Source: Nyssa sinensis (Eukaryota; Streptophyta; Magnoliopsida; Cornales; Nyssaceae). Taken from it: 64,000 nt of DNA. The stretch spans positions 5,199,501 to 5,263,500 of the forward strand of contig CM018041.1 in the NCBI GenBank assembly GCA_008638375.1, in the 5' to 3' direction. The notes beneath the pieces were generated by a model. It saw nothing but the letters and a program-made list of their open reading frames with translations, did not search any database and was not told the origin of the DNA. Below, one piece after another: positions 25,301 through 38,186 of this stretch; the stretch's first letter is position 1, and every line of letters begins with the position of its first letter. The position numbers and the translations under genes are program-made.

Positions 25301-28300
25301 TGGGTCATTAGTAATCTGAACCAATCTGAGCAGGCTCTTGTCTGGGTAATTGAGTGTCAACTGAGGCAGCCTATGGCCCTATGTGTTGATTTTCTTAATT
25401 TTTTTAACCTGGATGACCACCTCAACTGAAAGTACATTTAGAAGAGATGTTTATATTTTCTTTCCCAAGTATAAGAGGCATCATCATCATTGCAACCTTC
25501 TATAAACAATGGGCGAAGGGTGAATGACAGCGGGATTGATTCCAACAATTTAGTGAATTTAAAGAAACTTGGTCTCTACATGAGGATTTATTTTTTGTTT
25601 CCCACTTTAATCCCTACTCAGGCTCACATTTGAACCAAGACTTCCTCTGCCATTCTCATTCCTTGCACCATCAATCACTTTTCTTCACAATATAGAACCA
25701 GCAGTGATGTTTATTTTTCTTCTGTACTGTCTTTCCTTACATATTAAATTGTACGGAATCTGATAGTCTGAATGACGTGGAAAGTCAAAAATTGATGAGT
25801 GACTTTTGTACTTTGCTGCTGGGTGTGTTTCGTCAGTATTGAAACTTCTTGTTTTTTTTATTTTTTCAATTCCTTCTTGTAATAGGGTGTCAATATTCTT
25901 AGAGCTCATGGGAAAAGTGCAAAAGACAGCTACTTGCTGAAGGGCTATGCTCTAAATACAGGTCGTGCTGCCCAAGGAATGCCAAGTAGAGTTGCTCCTG
26001 CAAGGATTGCTTGCCTCGATTTCAATCTTCAGAAGACAAAAATGCAACTGGGTGTCCAAGTTCTTGTCACTGATCCCAGGGAACTTGAAAAAATTCGCCA
26101 AAGGTAATTGATTAGTGGTCCTAATATATATATAAATATTTTTTGGGGATAATGCTGCATGACTTGGTTTTCTGTTGTTAAAGTCTTTGTATTAATTTAC
26201 CAAAAACTCTAGCTTGAGTCCACCTCCCCCATATGGGAGGGTTGAGGGTTCAAGTCTCCTCGTGGATAAGTGTGTGATTTTCCTATCCCAAAAAAAAAAC
26301 TCTATTAATTTGAGGGTTTGGGGCAAGTTTTATGTAATATATAGGCACTCTTTTGCAAAGGTTCATCTAGTATAAGACTTAGACAAAATGTTAGAATTCT
26401 TTTTTTTTTTTTTTCCTACTGCTGTTGGTTCTGTGTTGTGAATGTTGACATGGCTCTTGACCAGTCTATTTGACATGCATGAAGGTGGTTTATCCAATGT
26501 GTGACCTAGAAATGTGTTACTGTTACCTAACTGGTGGAACCTTGAATATTTGTTTGTGGTTTTTTTTTTTTTTGCCTAGAATTTTTCTAGGGAGACAAGC
26601 CTTATTATGGGAATCAGTGTGTCAAATTTGATCCAAAGAATTTGGTTCTCTCTATATTTACTGATGAACAATAACAATCATTCGACGTGGTCAAATTAAA
26701 GTTGGAAGTCAGAGAAACCTTTATACCCAGATTATGCTTATTTTCTGATCTGGTCAAAATCAGTATTTTATGCAATTCAATGGATTAGATACAGTAAATC
26801 CTGAATGTTTCACATTTCACAGAGCTACTGAGATCTGAGCCTCTGTGCTCTGTTGATACATGCATTTGAACATCAAATTGGATGCTGCATCTGTAATGGA
26901 TTGTGGGCTATTCATTCGATGGGGTGTTGAACAGTTCCTATTATATGATTGACTTATCTCAATTCTTGTACTACAGATGAGTGTCAATTTCTTTTATTTC
27001 ATGAATCCTAATATGTAGTTGTTGCAAAATATTTCCTATGGTTTCATAATCCCACTTGAACAAAACTAATCATTCATGGGATGCATGTTAGTATTCACGA
27101 GCTGCTAATGAATTTCTAATATTTACAGGGAGGCTGATATGACAAAGGAGCGAATTGAAAAACTTCTGAAAGCTGGTGCCAATGTTATTCTGACAACTAA
27201 AGGGATTGATGATATGGCACTCAAGGCAAGTTTCAGTTGTGATCAATTATTGGAAATGGTACCTAAAAAAACTTACCAAAAAAAAATGTAAATGGTGGGT
27301 AAGGCTACTGCCCTACCACTTCTATTATGGTCACCCTGGTAGCATACTGATATCAGCTGGGGGATGTTGGGCTGCGGTTATGCTTCCTGGTTCTTGCTAT
27401 ATATTGTACTCTGTAGTGGTGATTTGATGAATATGATTATTTTAGTCTCAAAGTTGGTTTTGCTTTGCTATTGACTTTTTTTATTTTTTTTTAAAATAAA
27501 TACAAAATTCAGTACTTTGTTGAGGCTGGGGCAATTGCTGTGAGGCGTGTCCGAAAAGAAGATCTGCGCCATGTTGCCAAGGCAACTGGTGCGACTGCGG
27601 TATGTTTCTCAACTGATTTGCATGATAAACTATCACTCACCTGTGAATTGATATAGTGAGAATTTGATGTACATAATGGCTTGCACACTTAAGAATTGAA
27701 TTTGTAAAGATATTAAATCAACAGCTCATTTGTTATCTGGAGCCATTCAAACCTCTTCTCAAGATTTGGTGATCCTAAGCAAACCCTAAGTTTTCTTGGA
27801 TAGAAAATGAAAAGATTTTATGAAGAAGGAAGGTAATGCGAAGGAGGGGATAAAGGAATCTCTCCTGATCGAATATGTGAAGCTGTTAACCAAAAAAATA
27901 TGTGAAGCAAGAACAGTTTGAAATACTTACCTAATCCAAGTTGCTAGAAGACAATTAAGGAGGCAGTTCTTCCCTTGGAAATTGTTCCCTTCCAACTATT
28001 TGACAGCTTTTTAAACTTATATTGTGAGATTTTTGGGTGCTGATACGATGATGGGGACATCATTTTCTTGACAATATAATTATTTAGACCATATTTTCTT
28101 TGTTCATTCTAGGACTTCCATCAAATAAATCTGACCCAATACTCCTTCGTCATCTTTTACATCTTTGACTGGACCAATTGATCTGAGATATTGTTCTTGT
28201 GCTGGGGTGCCCTGCAGGTTTCAACATTTGCTGATATGGAAGGAGAGGAAACTTTTGATTCAGCCCTCCTTGGGATATGCAGATGAAGTTGTGGAGGAGC

Positions 28301-31300
28301 GCATTGCTGATGATGATGTGATTATGATTAAAGGGACCAAAACTACGAGTGCAGTGAGTATTTTATTATGATATTCTGTCTTATGTGTAGTCATTGTCAA
28401 ACGTCAACTATGAAATTTGAATCCTTGTCTCCCAGGAGACCCCTTTTAGCAAATAGAACATTAATGAATGAACATGATCCTTTTTACATATGGCTCAATG
28501 TCTCAGTTATGCTGCAAATATTCTACTCTGTGATTCATGAGAATAAAAAAGACTCCTCAAATATAACTATCAAATTTTGAACAAAAAAAGTGTATATGTA
28601 TATATATAATTAGATAACATTTACTGTATTATATAAAGATTTTTCCATATTGGCTGCATGCATGGTATCCTGAAAGATTTGAGGATCAAATAAAATATTC
28701 TGATACCAGTCTACAACATTGCTTATAAATTGAGCTTGAATGCCTTTCTTACATGATTTCTATCTAAAAAGGAAAGAAGAAAAAAAAAAAGAGAGATAAT
28801 TTTCATGCACTTAGTCTGACAAATAGTATAATCACTTTGTTCAACCTTTTCTCATGTCTCTATTCAGGTCTCCTTAATTCTCAGAGGTGCCAATGACTAT
28901 ATGCTTGACGAGATGGATAGATCTCTGCATGATGCTTTGTGCATTGTGAAGAGGACTCTTGAGTCCAATGCGGTATGCTCTGATACTCTTTAAGAAATAG
29001 TTTGTGACATGTGCAATTAAGTTTGATATTGAACATTGAAGGAGAATTGTCTTTCTTTTTGTTCCATCTACATCTATTGGCCATATCATTAGAATGTATT
29101 GGAAAAACTACTTATTCAGTTAAAAAAGATAAATGAAATATTGTTCTGAGATTAGAAACAGCTATCAAACTTTAATGGTATCTCCTTATAAAAAATAAAA
29201 AAAAGATATCTCCTGCCACCGATTGAGAGGAAGATGAGGGGTTCAAGTGGCAGTTGGGACATGGGTGTGTGTTTGATGTACTGATCAAAAAAGAAAGAAA
29301 AATAAATGGAGTAAGAATAACTCCACCTGGATACCTGTCAAAGTTGTTCCTCTCTCTCTATCTCTCTCTTTTGGGACACTGCCATTTATGGGGAGAAATA
29401 AGTTTCATTTTGACATATGCTCTCTTGGAAATCTGGGTCAGTGAGGAATTGACATTTCAGATCATGACAGCAATGTTAGATTTTGCTTGCTCCAAACTGG
29501 GTGTGGAACAACTTATAAGTTAGACATCTTGGTTTTCTTAAGAAGGTCGTAGAGAGTCTTATTCAAGGGGGTTACACTGCTGATTTAGGGTTATTCTGAT
29601 GTTCTGTGGGTTGGGCAGCTTCTTTATACTTTGCGCCATTGGTCAATGGCTTGAGAGATATACTTGTCTGCCACATTACAGATTGTCATTAGGTGGTTTC
29701 CTAGATTGGCCAATGGAAGGGCTGATTCTTGGCTAAGAGAGGGCCAACTATTTTATCATCTTTTAGATGTCACTTCCAGCCTTCTTGAGGTTTCCAGGAG
29801 CATTTATATTTGGGCCCTAGATGGGGCTCTTTTATTGACTTTATGTTGTTTTGTCAGTGCTACCTAAATGGATCTCTCATTTTGTTTCTCCTATACTACC
29901 ATTATTTTCACTAACATATATATATATTATATATTTTTGGAACACTATGCATAAGGGAGAGCTTTGTAAATTTACAATGTAGGTGGTAGCGGGTGGTGGT
30001 GCTGTAGAAGCTGCTTTGTCTGTTTACTTGGAGTGTCTTGCTACTACTTTGGGATCTCGAGAACAGTTGGCTATTGCAGAATTTGCTGAATCCCTCTTAA
30101 TCATTCCAAAGGTATTTTACACCTGGGTGCACAGGTTATTATTCTCTTTCTTGTGGAATATATTTCTCACACGCACAAAACTGTGCATCTGTTGCAGGTT
30201 CTAGCAGTGAATGCTGCAAAGGATGCCACTGAGTTGGTGGCAAAACTTCGGGCTTATCACCATACTGCTCAAACCAAGGCTGATAAACAACATCTATCAA
30301 GGTACTGTGAATTGCTGCATGTACATGATTTTTTATAGTTGTTCCTTGGAGGAGCACTTTGTGGGTGGATGATTCTAGAAGTCTCTCTCTCTCTCTCTCA
30401 ATGTATTTGTAACTTTTCAAGCAACTGGTCCTAATTTTCTTATTCAAAAGATATGAAGCACGGACACTCTATTTTGACTCACGTGTCGGACACGCGAAAA
30501 AAAGTCCATTTTTTTATTTTTATTTTTCTGAATTTTGGACACATTTTCTTCCTTTTTTTTTTGGATTTTTCATCTTTTTCTCTTCTTTTCCATAGTTATT
30601 TTTGGTGATATATATATATATATACACACATATATACCATGGTTACCACAATTTGTTCCTCCCTTAGTGAATTGCGAATTGGGATCGCTTGATCCAAAAC
30701 ATAGATTATTAGCAATTTGGAACGCAAGATTTAGCGTTCCAATCTAAAATATCTAAAGTCCTTCTATAAAATACACACATCGTTGAAATTTTATTTTATA
30801 ATGGCTTGCATTCATTGAAATCTTTTTTGTGTTTATATATACATACCAATATTATTACAAATACAATAAAAAAATATATTACGTTCTAAATAAATGTATT
30901 TCGTTCCAACAAAGCGATCCAAAGAAGCCTATCCCTGACGTACCATGTTCTATAACAAGTGACGATCTACATTCCCGTTCCCTATACTATAACGATCCAC
31001 GTTTTAGGTAACACTGATATATATACGCACATGCATATATATGTTCTATGTAATAGTTAGTAAATTTATTTTGGAACTTGAATCATTGATGTTGATGATT
31101 AAATAGTATTCTTGAATTAATATTTAATGACTTTGTAATTTTAATATCTTAATAATATTTTTGTGATTTGTGTTTTTTATACCAATTTTAATTGAAATAA
31201 CATTAAATTTTATTGTATGATCATATACAAAATTTATATATATTCAACGTGTTCTTGACGTGTTCCGTGTTCTACCTTTTTTTAGAAATGATGTATCAGT

Positions 31301-32574
31301 ATGTCCGTATTATGTCGTATCCGTGCTTCTTAGATCAGATGGTTAGGGCCGTCATGCCATTTTATGTTCCATTTTAGCTGATTTCTATGATTCGGCTTAC
31401 CATAGTAGGAATCAATGAGTGCACATACTTTGGATGAGTTTAACGAGTATCTGTTTTTGTACTTCAGTTTAAGAAATTTGCAGGATAAAACTCAATGATT
31501 ATTTTAGGGCATATTGGTTCAGCCCCTTAAATTGAATAATCTTATTCACTTTTGCATAACATTTTAAGGCAAATTCCTATCATTTTGGAATGCATTCATT
31601 GAAAAAAAAAATTAGTATCTTATAAAAAAGATGTTTATTTATCAGAAAAGAAAAATATAAAAAATTGCTACATTGGGATTTTGTTTTTCATTTTTAAGTA
31701 AATTTTGGAACAGTAAAAATGTGGTGTGTTTCTGTGGAAGTTTATTATGAGTGCACAAGCCGGGGTCGCATTTGTGAAGCTGGAATACTTACTACCCTCA
31801 GTTTGGTTTTCTTATTAATAGCTTATTGTTCCTCTAGGGTGTTTTATTAAACTTAATTGAAAAAAAAAAACAAAACAGCTTTTTAATTGCCTTATGGTTG
31901 TGGGATCATGGGAATGAGTCAATTCATATTTCTAGTCCCAAAAAAGCTGCACGAACCAATCTTAACTTGCACGTTCTTGCAAGTTATGTTTTTAGGGTTG
32001 TCCACTTACCTGGATAGTAGTGAAAGTCGTCAATTTTTGAGTAGGGCCAGCCCCATGCTTGATCTGATACAATCCCTATTAGACTAGTACCAATTTGTAT
32101 GGTTTTTGTTAAGTTTGTCCATTGTCATTTTTTATTTTCTTTTTCGTTTTCTTTTCCTATGATTCCTACACAAAACATCCATTCCTATGATCTTTTAGAG
32201 ATTTGTTTCTGCAGACTTCTGTTTTACTTCCTTTTAAACTGTAGTTGTGGTGACGTTCTACACACAATTCTCATTTAGTTACTTCGATTACGTTGCAGCA
32301 TGGGGCTTGACCTTTCAAAGGGAACTATCCGCAACAACTTAGAAGCTGGTGTTATTGAACCAGCTATGAGCAAAGTGAAGATATTACAGGTACAGCTGAA
32401 GAACATAAATCCACAAGCATATCATTTGATAAAGTTAGCTATCTTAACTGCCACACTAATTTATTTTCTTTTGGATTTTCTGTATCCCAGTTTGCAACAG
32501 AAGCAGCTATAACTATTCTGCGGATTGATGACATGATCAGGCTTGTCAAAGATGAAAGTCAGAATGAAGAATGA
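19360..32574 (+). CDS. CCT1: T-complex protein 1 subunit alpha (chaperonin CCT1)
   Basis: Alpha subunit of the cytosolic CCT/TRiC chaperonin, an ATP-driven double ring that folds actin, tubulin and other proteins. Seventeen exons: 19360-19424, 19838-19902, 21490-21579, 21720-21806, 21965-22024, 22221-22271, 22820-22915, 24999-25064, 25886-26103, 27129-27225, 27513-27599, 28218-28353, 28868-28972, 29983-30111, 30198-30301, 32299-32389, 32491-32574. Predicted length is 542 aa, as in the family. Visible hallmarks are [26 protein letters not shown], the nucleotide-site motif VGDGTTSV and [12 protein letters not shown]. All introns are GT-AG except intron 10 (27226), which has a GC donor in good context (AAG|GCAAGT). 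Two extra single bases break the frame as written: T at 19408 (restoring GQDVRTQN) and one base at 28272-28275 (restoring [12 protein letters not shown]). As CCT1 is usually essential and single-copy, sequence error is the simplest reading. Confidence 0.95.
20743..20956 (+). repeat. Direct repeat, left copy, flanking the GTATC element
   Basis: About 210 bases repeated at 21094-21305 at high similarity; the shared block includes GCATTGGCCATCAACATACT and TTCCTAGTTCCTGCCATCCC. Lies in CCT1 intron 2. Confidence 0.85.
20957..21093 (-). mobile_element. Short GTATC-rich element
   Basis: Rich in GATAC/GTATC words. It matches the reverse complement of about 39040-39150 (TAGTATCTTAT, CGTTTTGATATG, then ACATAAAA, then TGTATCTTTTTGCACC), so it is a short copy or deletion derivative of the larger element in NOA1 intron 2. 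No coding capacity. Confidence 0.65.
21094..21305 (+). repeat. Direct repeat, right copy, flanking the GTATC element
   Basis: Right-hand partner of 20743-20956. Scattered substitutions and a few small indels separate the copies, so the duplication is not very recent. Confidence 0.85.
22916..24998 (+). other. CCT1 intron 7
   Basis: A 2.1-kb intron without recognisable element. It has several poly-T/poly-A tracts and a short duplicated phrase near 23370-23430 (ATACAACACATTCACAATTG twice). Confidence 0.5.
26205..26300 (+). repeat. Possible SINE remnant
   Basis: Contains GGGTTCAAGTCTCC, close to a tRNA B box, and ends in an A9 tail. In CCT1 intron 9. A box not identified. Confidence 0.35.
30302..32298 (+). 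other. CCT1 intron 15
   Basis: A 2.0-kb intron largely occupied by the interrupted TIR element at 30455-31331. The rest shows no coding signal. Confidence 0.5.
30455..31331. mobile_element. TIR element (GAAGCACGGACAC family), copy 1 with nested insert
   Basis: Begins GAAGCACGGACAC and ends with CCGTGCTTC, imperfect terminal inverted repeats. The left 40 bases and the right ~255 bases match the copy at 39514-39868; shared text includes TTGATGATTAAAT, ATATCTTAATAATATTTTT and TTTAATTGAAATAACATTA. The middle, about 30497-31074, is absent from the other copy and is probably a nested insertion. No ORF of note. Superfamily unknown. Confidence 0.65.
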
Positions 32575-32700
32575 AGAGGATTAAACTGAAATTTTGTATT
32601 CATTCTAAACCACAATTTTGGCTTGGTTATCAGCTGGGGATGGCAATCATTTTTCGGATTTTATCCATGATGTACTAAGTGTTGGGGGGATGGAGAAACT

Positions 32701-32890
32701 CAAAAATTTTATTGTGGTTTTGTTGTGTTTGGAGGATTTATAATTATTTTGAAAGAAATTAAAATCTGATTTTCCGCACCTAAATGCTCTGAAACCAAAA
32801 ATTTTATTGTGGTTTTGTTGTGTTTGGAGGATTTATAATTATTTTGAAAGAAATTAAAATCTGATTTTCCGCACCTAAATGCTCTGAAAC
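32701..32890 (+). repeat. Perfect 95-bp tandem duplication
   Basis: 32701-32795 is repeated without a visible mismatch at 32796-32890, starting CAAAAATTTTATTGTGG and ending AAATGCTCTGAAAC. It begins about 125 bases after the CCT1 stop, so it may lie in or just past its 3' UTR. Confidence 0.9.
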
Positions 32891-33554
32891 TGTATTTTGG
32901 GAGACGGAGGTTGAAATTTGAACTGTATTTAACTTTCCACTGGGTCACGAGGATATAGTAAAATTTTGAAATGGCAATCTCCCTTTAAATTCTTGTTCAA
33001 GTGGTTTTACCCCCTTTGCCATAGCAATGCTATTGGTGCTGATTTGTTCCTTTTCTAAAGCTTCTGGGAATTCTAAGATGCAGATTTCATGTTACCAAAA
33101 GCAGCATAAATTGTTATAATCATCTCTTGAACTGTCTCTGCTTAAAATTTTGCATGTGGGTCTAACTAATTAAATCAGTTTGATTTTATGAAATTGGCCA
33201 TTAGGTCCAAAACTATTTTTCAGTAGGAAAAAAAAAACTCGAATGTCTTCATTTTTTACGAGGAAATTGTGTTGCAAAAAATAAAAGCCTAGTTTTTGGG
33301 TAACTTTTTCAATTTCAAAAATAATAGGAGGAAAAAAAAAATCTTAGGCTTTATTTGGATGACGGGTAAGAGCGTTTGTTAGGATAACTTTTCTTGTATA
33401 TTATATTTAGTGTCTTCAATTAATTGTATAATATATCATGTGGACGATATAAAGTTCTTGTTAATTTTGTTTTGCTTCATCATATTTAGTGAATAAACAC
33501 ATTTTTTATTTAATTAATGTCTTATTGGTCGTGCTATATTTATTAATTGAGTTT

Positions 33555-33955
33555 TTCTTTAGGAATGAAAACGGGGTCTCATTTTTTTTAAAATTTTTGA
33601 AAGTTAAAATTAATTAACTAATATTATTATAAATACAAATCTGCATATATAAATTATATATGTGTGTGTAATAAACATGCACATTTAAATTTATATATGT
33701 AATAAAAATTTTAAATATTAAAAAATATTTATATAATTTAAATATATAATCAAAATAGAGCAAAACTGAACAAGTATCTAAACTAATTCTCATCACGGAT
33801 TTAAGTATATAATGGGAGTGGGTTACCTAAATTTATTTATGTCATGAATTTGTGATGGATTTTAGCAATTTTTCTTTTATTATTTTTGTCTCGTCATATT
33901 TATTTTCTTTTAAAATCGATTCATCGGACGAAACAGTTTGCCATCCCGTTACACA
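33555..33955 (-). mobile_element. Degenerate G-rich element, copy 2 (inverted)
   Basis: Starts near GAATGAAAACGGGGTCTC and ends near TTTGCCATCCCG, with an AT-rich core matching the reverse complement of 10680-10870. Same family as the copy at 10.5 kb, opposite orientation. Confidence 0.45.
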
Positions 33956-34160
33956 AATCAAAACAATGATTCGGATCTTTTTTTGATGTACCGAAGAGAT
34001 CCAATGCATATCTCATCTTCCATCAGGTGACATCACACTAGACCCACATTTGTGAGATCTAAGGGGCATGAACCGGTCGGGATAGTCATATGGTATTTAG
34101 CTTGGCTACTTGTATATGAACTGCCGTCTTCGTCCAGCAGCAATTTTGCAACGGTCATCA

Positions 34161-37100
34161 ATGACGCCCAAGACATTCTCTCTCTCATCCCTTTCGTCTA
34201 TCCCTCCGCTCTCCCTCTCTCACCAACTCACAAGCCCTAACTCTAATTTCCTCAGACTCAACTCTTCAAAGTCCACTCTTATAATATGTAAATCAATGCA
34301 ATCACTCTCCCACGAGAAAACACCAACCTCCGAATCTGAAACGCTTTTTTCAGTTTCCGCACCCGAACCCGCAGGGGCCGGGGCAGCTGCCCCTACCCGA
34401 GGACAGATCTTCCTCGAACGCCAACAGTCTTTGGCGGCTTCAGATATGGTGCTTGCGGCGAGTAAGAAGAAAAAGAAGAAGAGAGAGAAGCCTAGTGGGT
34501 CTCCGAAGGCATCTAGTGTAGTTGCGAATTGTTATGGCTGTGGAGCTCCGTTACAGACTTCGGAAACGGATGCTCCGGGTTATGTGGATCCTGATACCTA
34601 TGAACTGGTATGAACTCTTTCTGTGTTCCTGTAATTTGCTCGTGCATCTTTCAGAAATTTGTTTCGATGAGTATTCACTTGTCTGTAATGTATAATGGAC
34701 TACCTGAGTGAAATGAATAATGTCCCCTTTTTTGTAATCTAAATAGAAGGAATGAACAATGCCCACCAATTGTTTGTAATAATTTGTTTGTGGGTGTGAG
34801 TTTCGATGTTTTGTGTAAATTGGCTATTTAAAAATTTTAAAAGTAAAAATTAAGTGAAATGGCAATATTACCAATTGCTTGCAAAAATTTTCTCTTGGCT
34901 GATTTAGAAATTGAGCTTGGTTAGATTGAGTGAAATGACATGTTGGAAATTGAGCTTGATTTTGATGTATGAATGAGAATGCAAAAATTTATATTTAGGG
35001 TGTTTGAAATAAAAGCCGCCGAATATTATAATCTAATGGTGGGTCACTGAAGAATTGAGTTTGATCAGTCTGAATAAATTGGATGTGTGATTATTATGAA
35101 AAATATATAAACAGAAACAAACGTCTAGGTATTTACCGTTAGATTGAACAACACGACAGTTCCCTCTAAATGTTGTAATCTGCAGAATTGAGTTTGTTTA
35201 GTACGATTTGATATACAAACTTCCAGCGTAGGGTTGAGTAATGTGACAATGACAATGCCCTGAAATGTTTGCCTTAATGGTGGTGGGTACTTTATAATTT
35301 TAGTTTAGTTGCTATGCATGAATTGGTATGAAAAATATGTTTGTTAGATTGAGTGAAATGATAATGCCCACCAATGTTTAATTTTTCCTTTCTTTCCTTT
35401 TCTGAGTTGCAGAAAAAGAAGCACCGACAGCTTAGAACAGTTCTTTGTGGAAGGTGCCGGCTGTTGTCTCATGGGCACATGATTACTGCTGTTGGCGGAA
35501 ATGGAGGTTATTCTGGTGGGAAGCAGTTTGTTTCAGCTGAAGAGCTTCGGGAAAAGCTGTCTCACTTGTGCCATGAGAAAGCTTTGATTGTTAAACTGGT
35601 AAAGGCGACCTTTTCAACTTTTATATGCGATGAACTCAATAAAGTTGCCTCAAACATGTTGATTATGTTGAGGATGTGAAGATGAATACTCTAAAACTGT
35701 ACTCAAGGTGCAACTAAAGCATAAAATTTTCAAAAATTCCATTTGTTTCAGTATACTAGCTTGTTAGTTTGTGAAGCCACACTTGAGGGTTGTAGTCAGT
35801 GTAGTTGTGATTTGTGATTGTTTACTTTCCCTCTTTTGTCGTGCTCTATGATTTTGTTGATTTGCTCTGTATATGTCACTGCAGAAAACATCTTTTAAGA
35901 AAGAGAACATCATAAAGGTTCCCCTTAGAGACATCTGATAAAATTCCAACGGATGACCCTTTTTTGTTGGAAGAAACGAGTGAGTCGTATATACTCAACT
36001 CTACTCAACTCAACAAAACCTTATCCCAATTATTTTGGGGAGTGAGTTGGATATAATGAAAGATATAATGCGCACGCATTTTTGAGATTTTCTAGTACTG
36101 TTACTAGACATATCTTAATATTGAAGATTAAACTCGAGTGTTGGATCTTGTCACCAGTAGCCAAGGGATGGTAACAGGGAGTGTACGGTATGGGGCAGCA
36201 TTATCTCCTATTTAAGAGAATAAAATTTGGTTTTGAAACTCCCATGAACTCTTCACTAGGTAGGATGAGACCACACTAGATGAATGAGCAGGGTGGGCTA
36301 AAGCTGCGAAAAACCTTCAAGCAAACATGTTCAAAAATTTCACTTATCAGAAAAAAAATTCAATATAAGGTACTGGTATCAGTGTTGCTGGCATGACAGT
36401 ATTGGAACTTTTCTCAGTCAAATGTTCATCACTTGTTTTCCTGACATTTGTACATTAAAGAAGGCACAGTTTATACTTAGAAAAGAAAAGGTAGTCCTTA
36501 TAGTGAGGCTGGAGGCCTGCCTTTGTCTAAGAAACTGATGTAAGATTGTTATATTGTAATGTGCTTAGCTTTTATTTATAACATACACTAACCTCATTGT
36601 AGTGTTTGGACATGAGACTGGTTTACTCACAAATAATGCCATTTTGCTTTTCTGGAAGTCAAATTTCAAAGTTCCACATCAAAAGTTGAAACATATTTTC
36701 AGCTCTTTATGGAGGCCTTGCCTGCTGTTATTGGCAAACATTGTTAGAGCCTCCCTGTTATATGCACCAAATCCTATTATTGGCAAACATTGTTGGATTG
36801 TCCCTGTTATTTGCTACAAATCCCCAAATTTAAGAAAAAACATTATAATTGAATGACCAAGGTGGAAAAATGGAATCACAGCCCTATCTAAACCTGTTAT
36901 AGATGCATAATCAAGTCCTAGGTACCTATATTAATAAGGAGCATGCTTGTCTCGCTCAGTATGCGGGATACCATTACCCTGCAAATTGTCAAGGGATTTT
37001 TGAGTAGCTTTTCCTTTTCCTTCTGTTTTCTTGGATATGTTCTTTAAGAGTAGCTTAATATGATAACTAGTGGTATAATTGACCTAACCAGCTCATATTA

Positions 37101-38125
37101 GGCTTTGCTAGGAGGAAATATCTCTGTTATTTTGACTAAATCATTTAACCAGTCTTTTATTCATAGCATCACTATTATTTATGTAATAATTTTTCCTTGC
37201 AGCATCATATATTGTCTCCTTATTACAGTCCTTATGGAGATCTCTGAGAGAATGAGGAAATTCAAAGGGATTTTGATGGTTGGGTTGGTGAAGTGTCCTG
37301 GAGATCTCAGTTTAAAAAAAAAAAGGTGTCCTAGAGATCTCTTGGTTAAGTGGGAGTTCATGTGCTAATTGCAAAAAGGGTGGTTGAGATTTCTCGAGGA
37401 GTAAAACTATGCCATTTAGTGAAATATAAGCGTCATCTTATAAGATGATTATTCCATCTCTTATGCTTGTAGCATACGTTTCTTTGGCCAACTAGGATGT
37501 GTTGGGTTTCTCCTATAGATATATGGTCTTTTTAGAGATTCCTTTTGGTCGGTTGAAGAAGGAAGACGACAAAATTCTGTACATTATTTAGATTGAGGGG
37601 AATTCTAGAATTCTTGAATGAAAATTTTTTCATCTACATAAAGTTGTGGAGTAGAGTTGTCTCTTGACTTCTCTTTTGAGTCTTTGTTACTAAAGAGTTA
37701 AAGGGGGTTCTTGTTAGTGTGGCCAAGAGTGAGTTTTTGGTGTCTTATTACTGGTTATGTGATAAAGTGATTCCCATGGAGGCTTCTGCAGGGAGGATTA
37801 TTTATTTATTTAGGGAAAATTTAAATTTAAATTTGATGGTTGGTCTCTTTAAAACTCGGTCAACTTGGTATTGGACATGTCAGAGATTGAGTAGGCTCAA
37901 GTTTACTAGTATTCTTTATAAGTTGGAGTAGCTGGTAATGATGTTTATGTGTGGATTCTATTCCTCTTGGAAGGCTTCAGGAAAGCTAATTGTTTTGGTT
38001 TACTTGAGTGCTTAGTTGAAGATGACATTTGAACTGTATACTACATATCTTGCGGGAATGTTTTTGAATAACATCTTATTGTGAAAACATGTTTTAATAA
38101 ACAAGTTCGGATTAGTTCAAACAAC

Positions 38126-38186
<61 letters not shown>

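Larger units (their letters stand above)
32575..34160. other. Intergenic region between CCT1 and NOA1
   Basis: Holds the CCT1 3' UTR, the perfect 95-bp tandem duplication at 32701-32890, a dispersed G-rich/AT-rich element at about 33555-33955, and the NOA1 promoter and leader. An in-frame stop at 34098 limits the NOA1 reading frame on the left. Confidence 0.5.

Noticed and set aside
29254..29867. Two ORFs of 67-89 codons in CCT1 intron 13
   Set aside because: No recognisable domain, no continuity with flanking exons; probably old intronic insertion or chance.
34052..34240. Open frame overlapping the NOA1 start
   Set aside because: Out of frame with the conserved NOA1 protein; the overlapping frame gives a transit peptide followed by the zinc-binding region.
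37105..37931. Two ORFs of 70-87 codons in NOA1 intron 2
   Set aside because: No similarity recognised to any transposon protein; low-complexity and interrupted.
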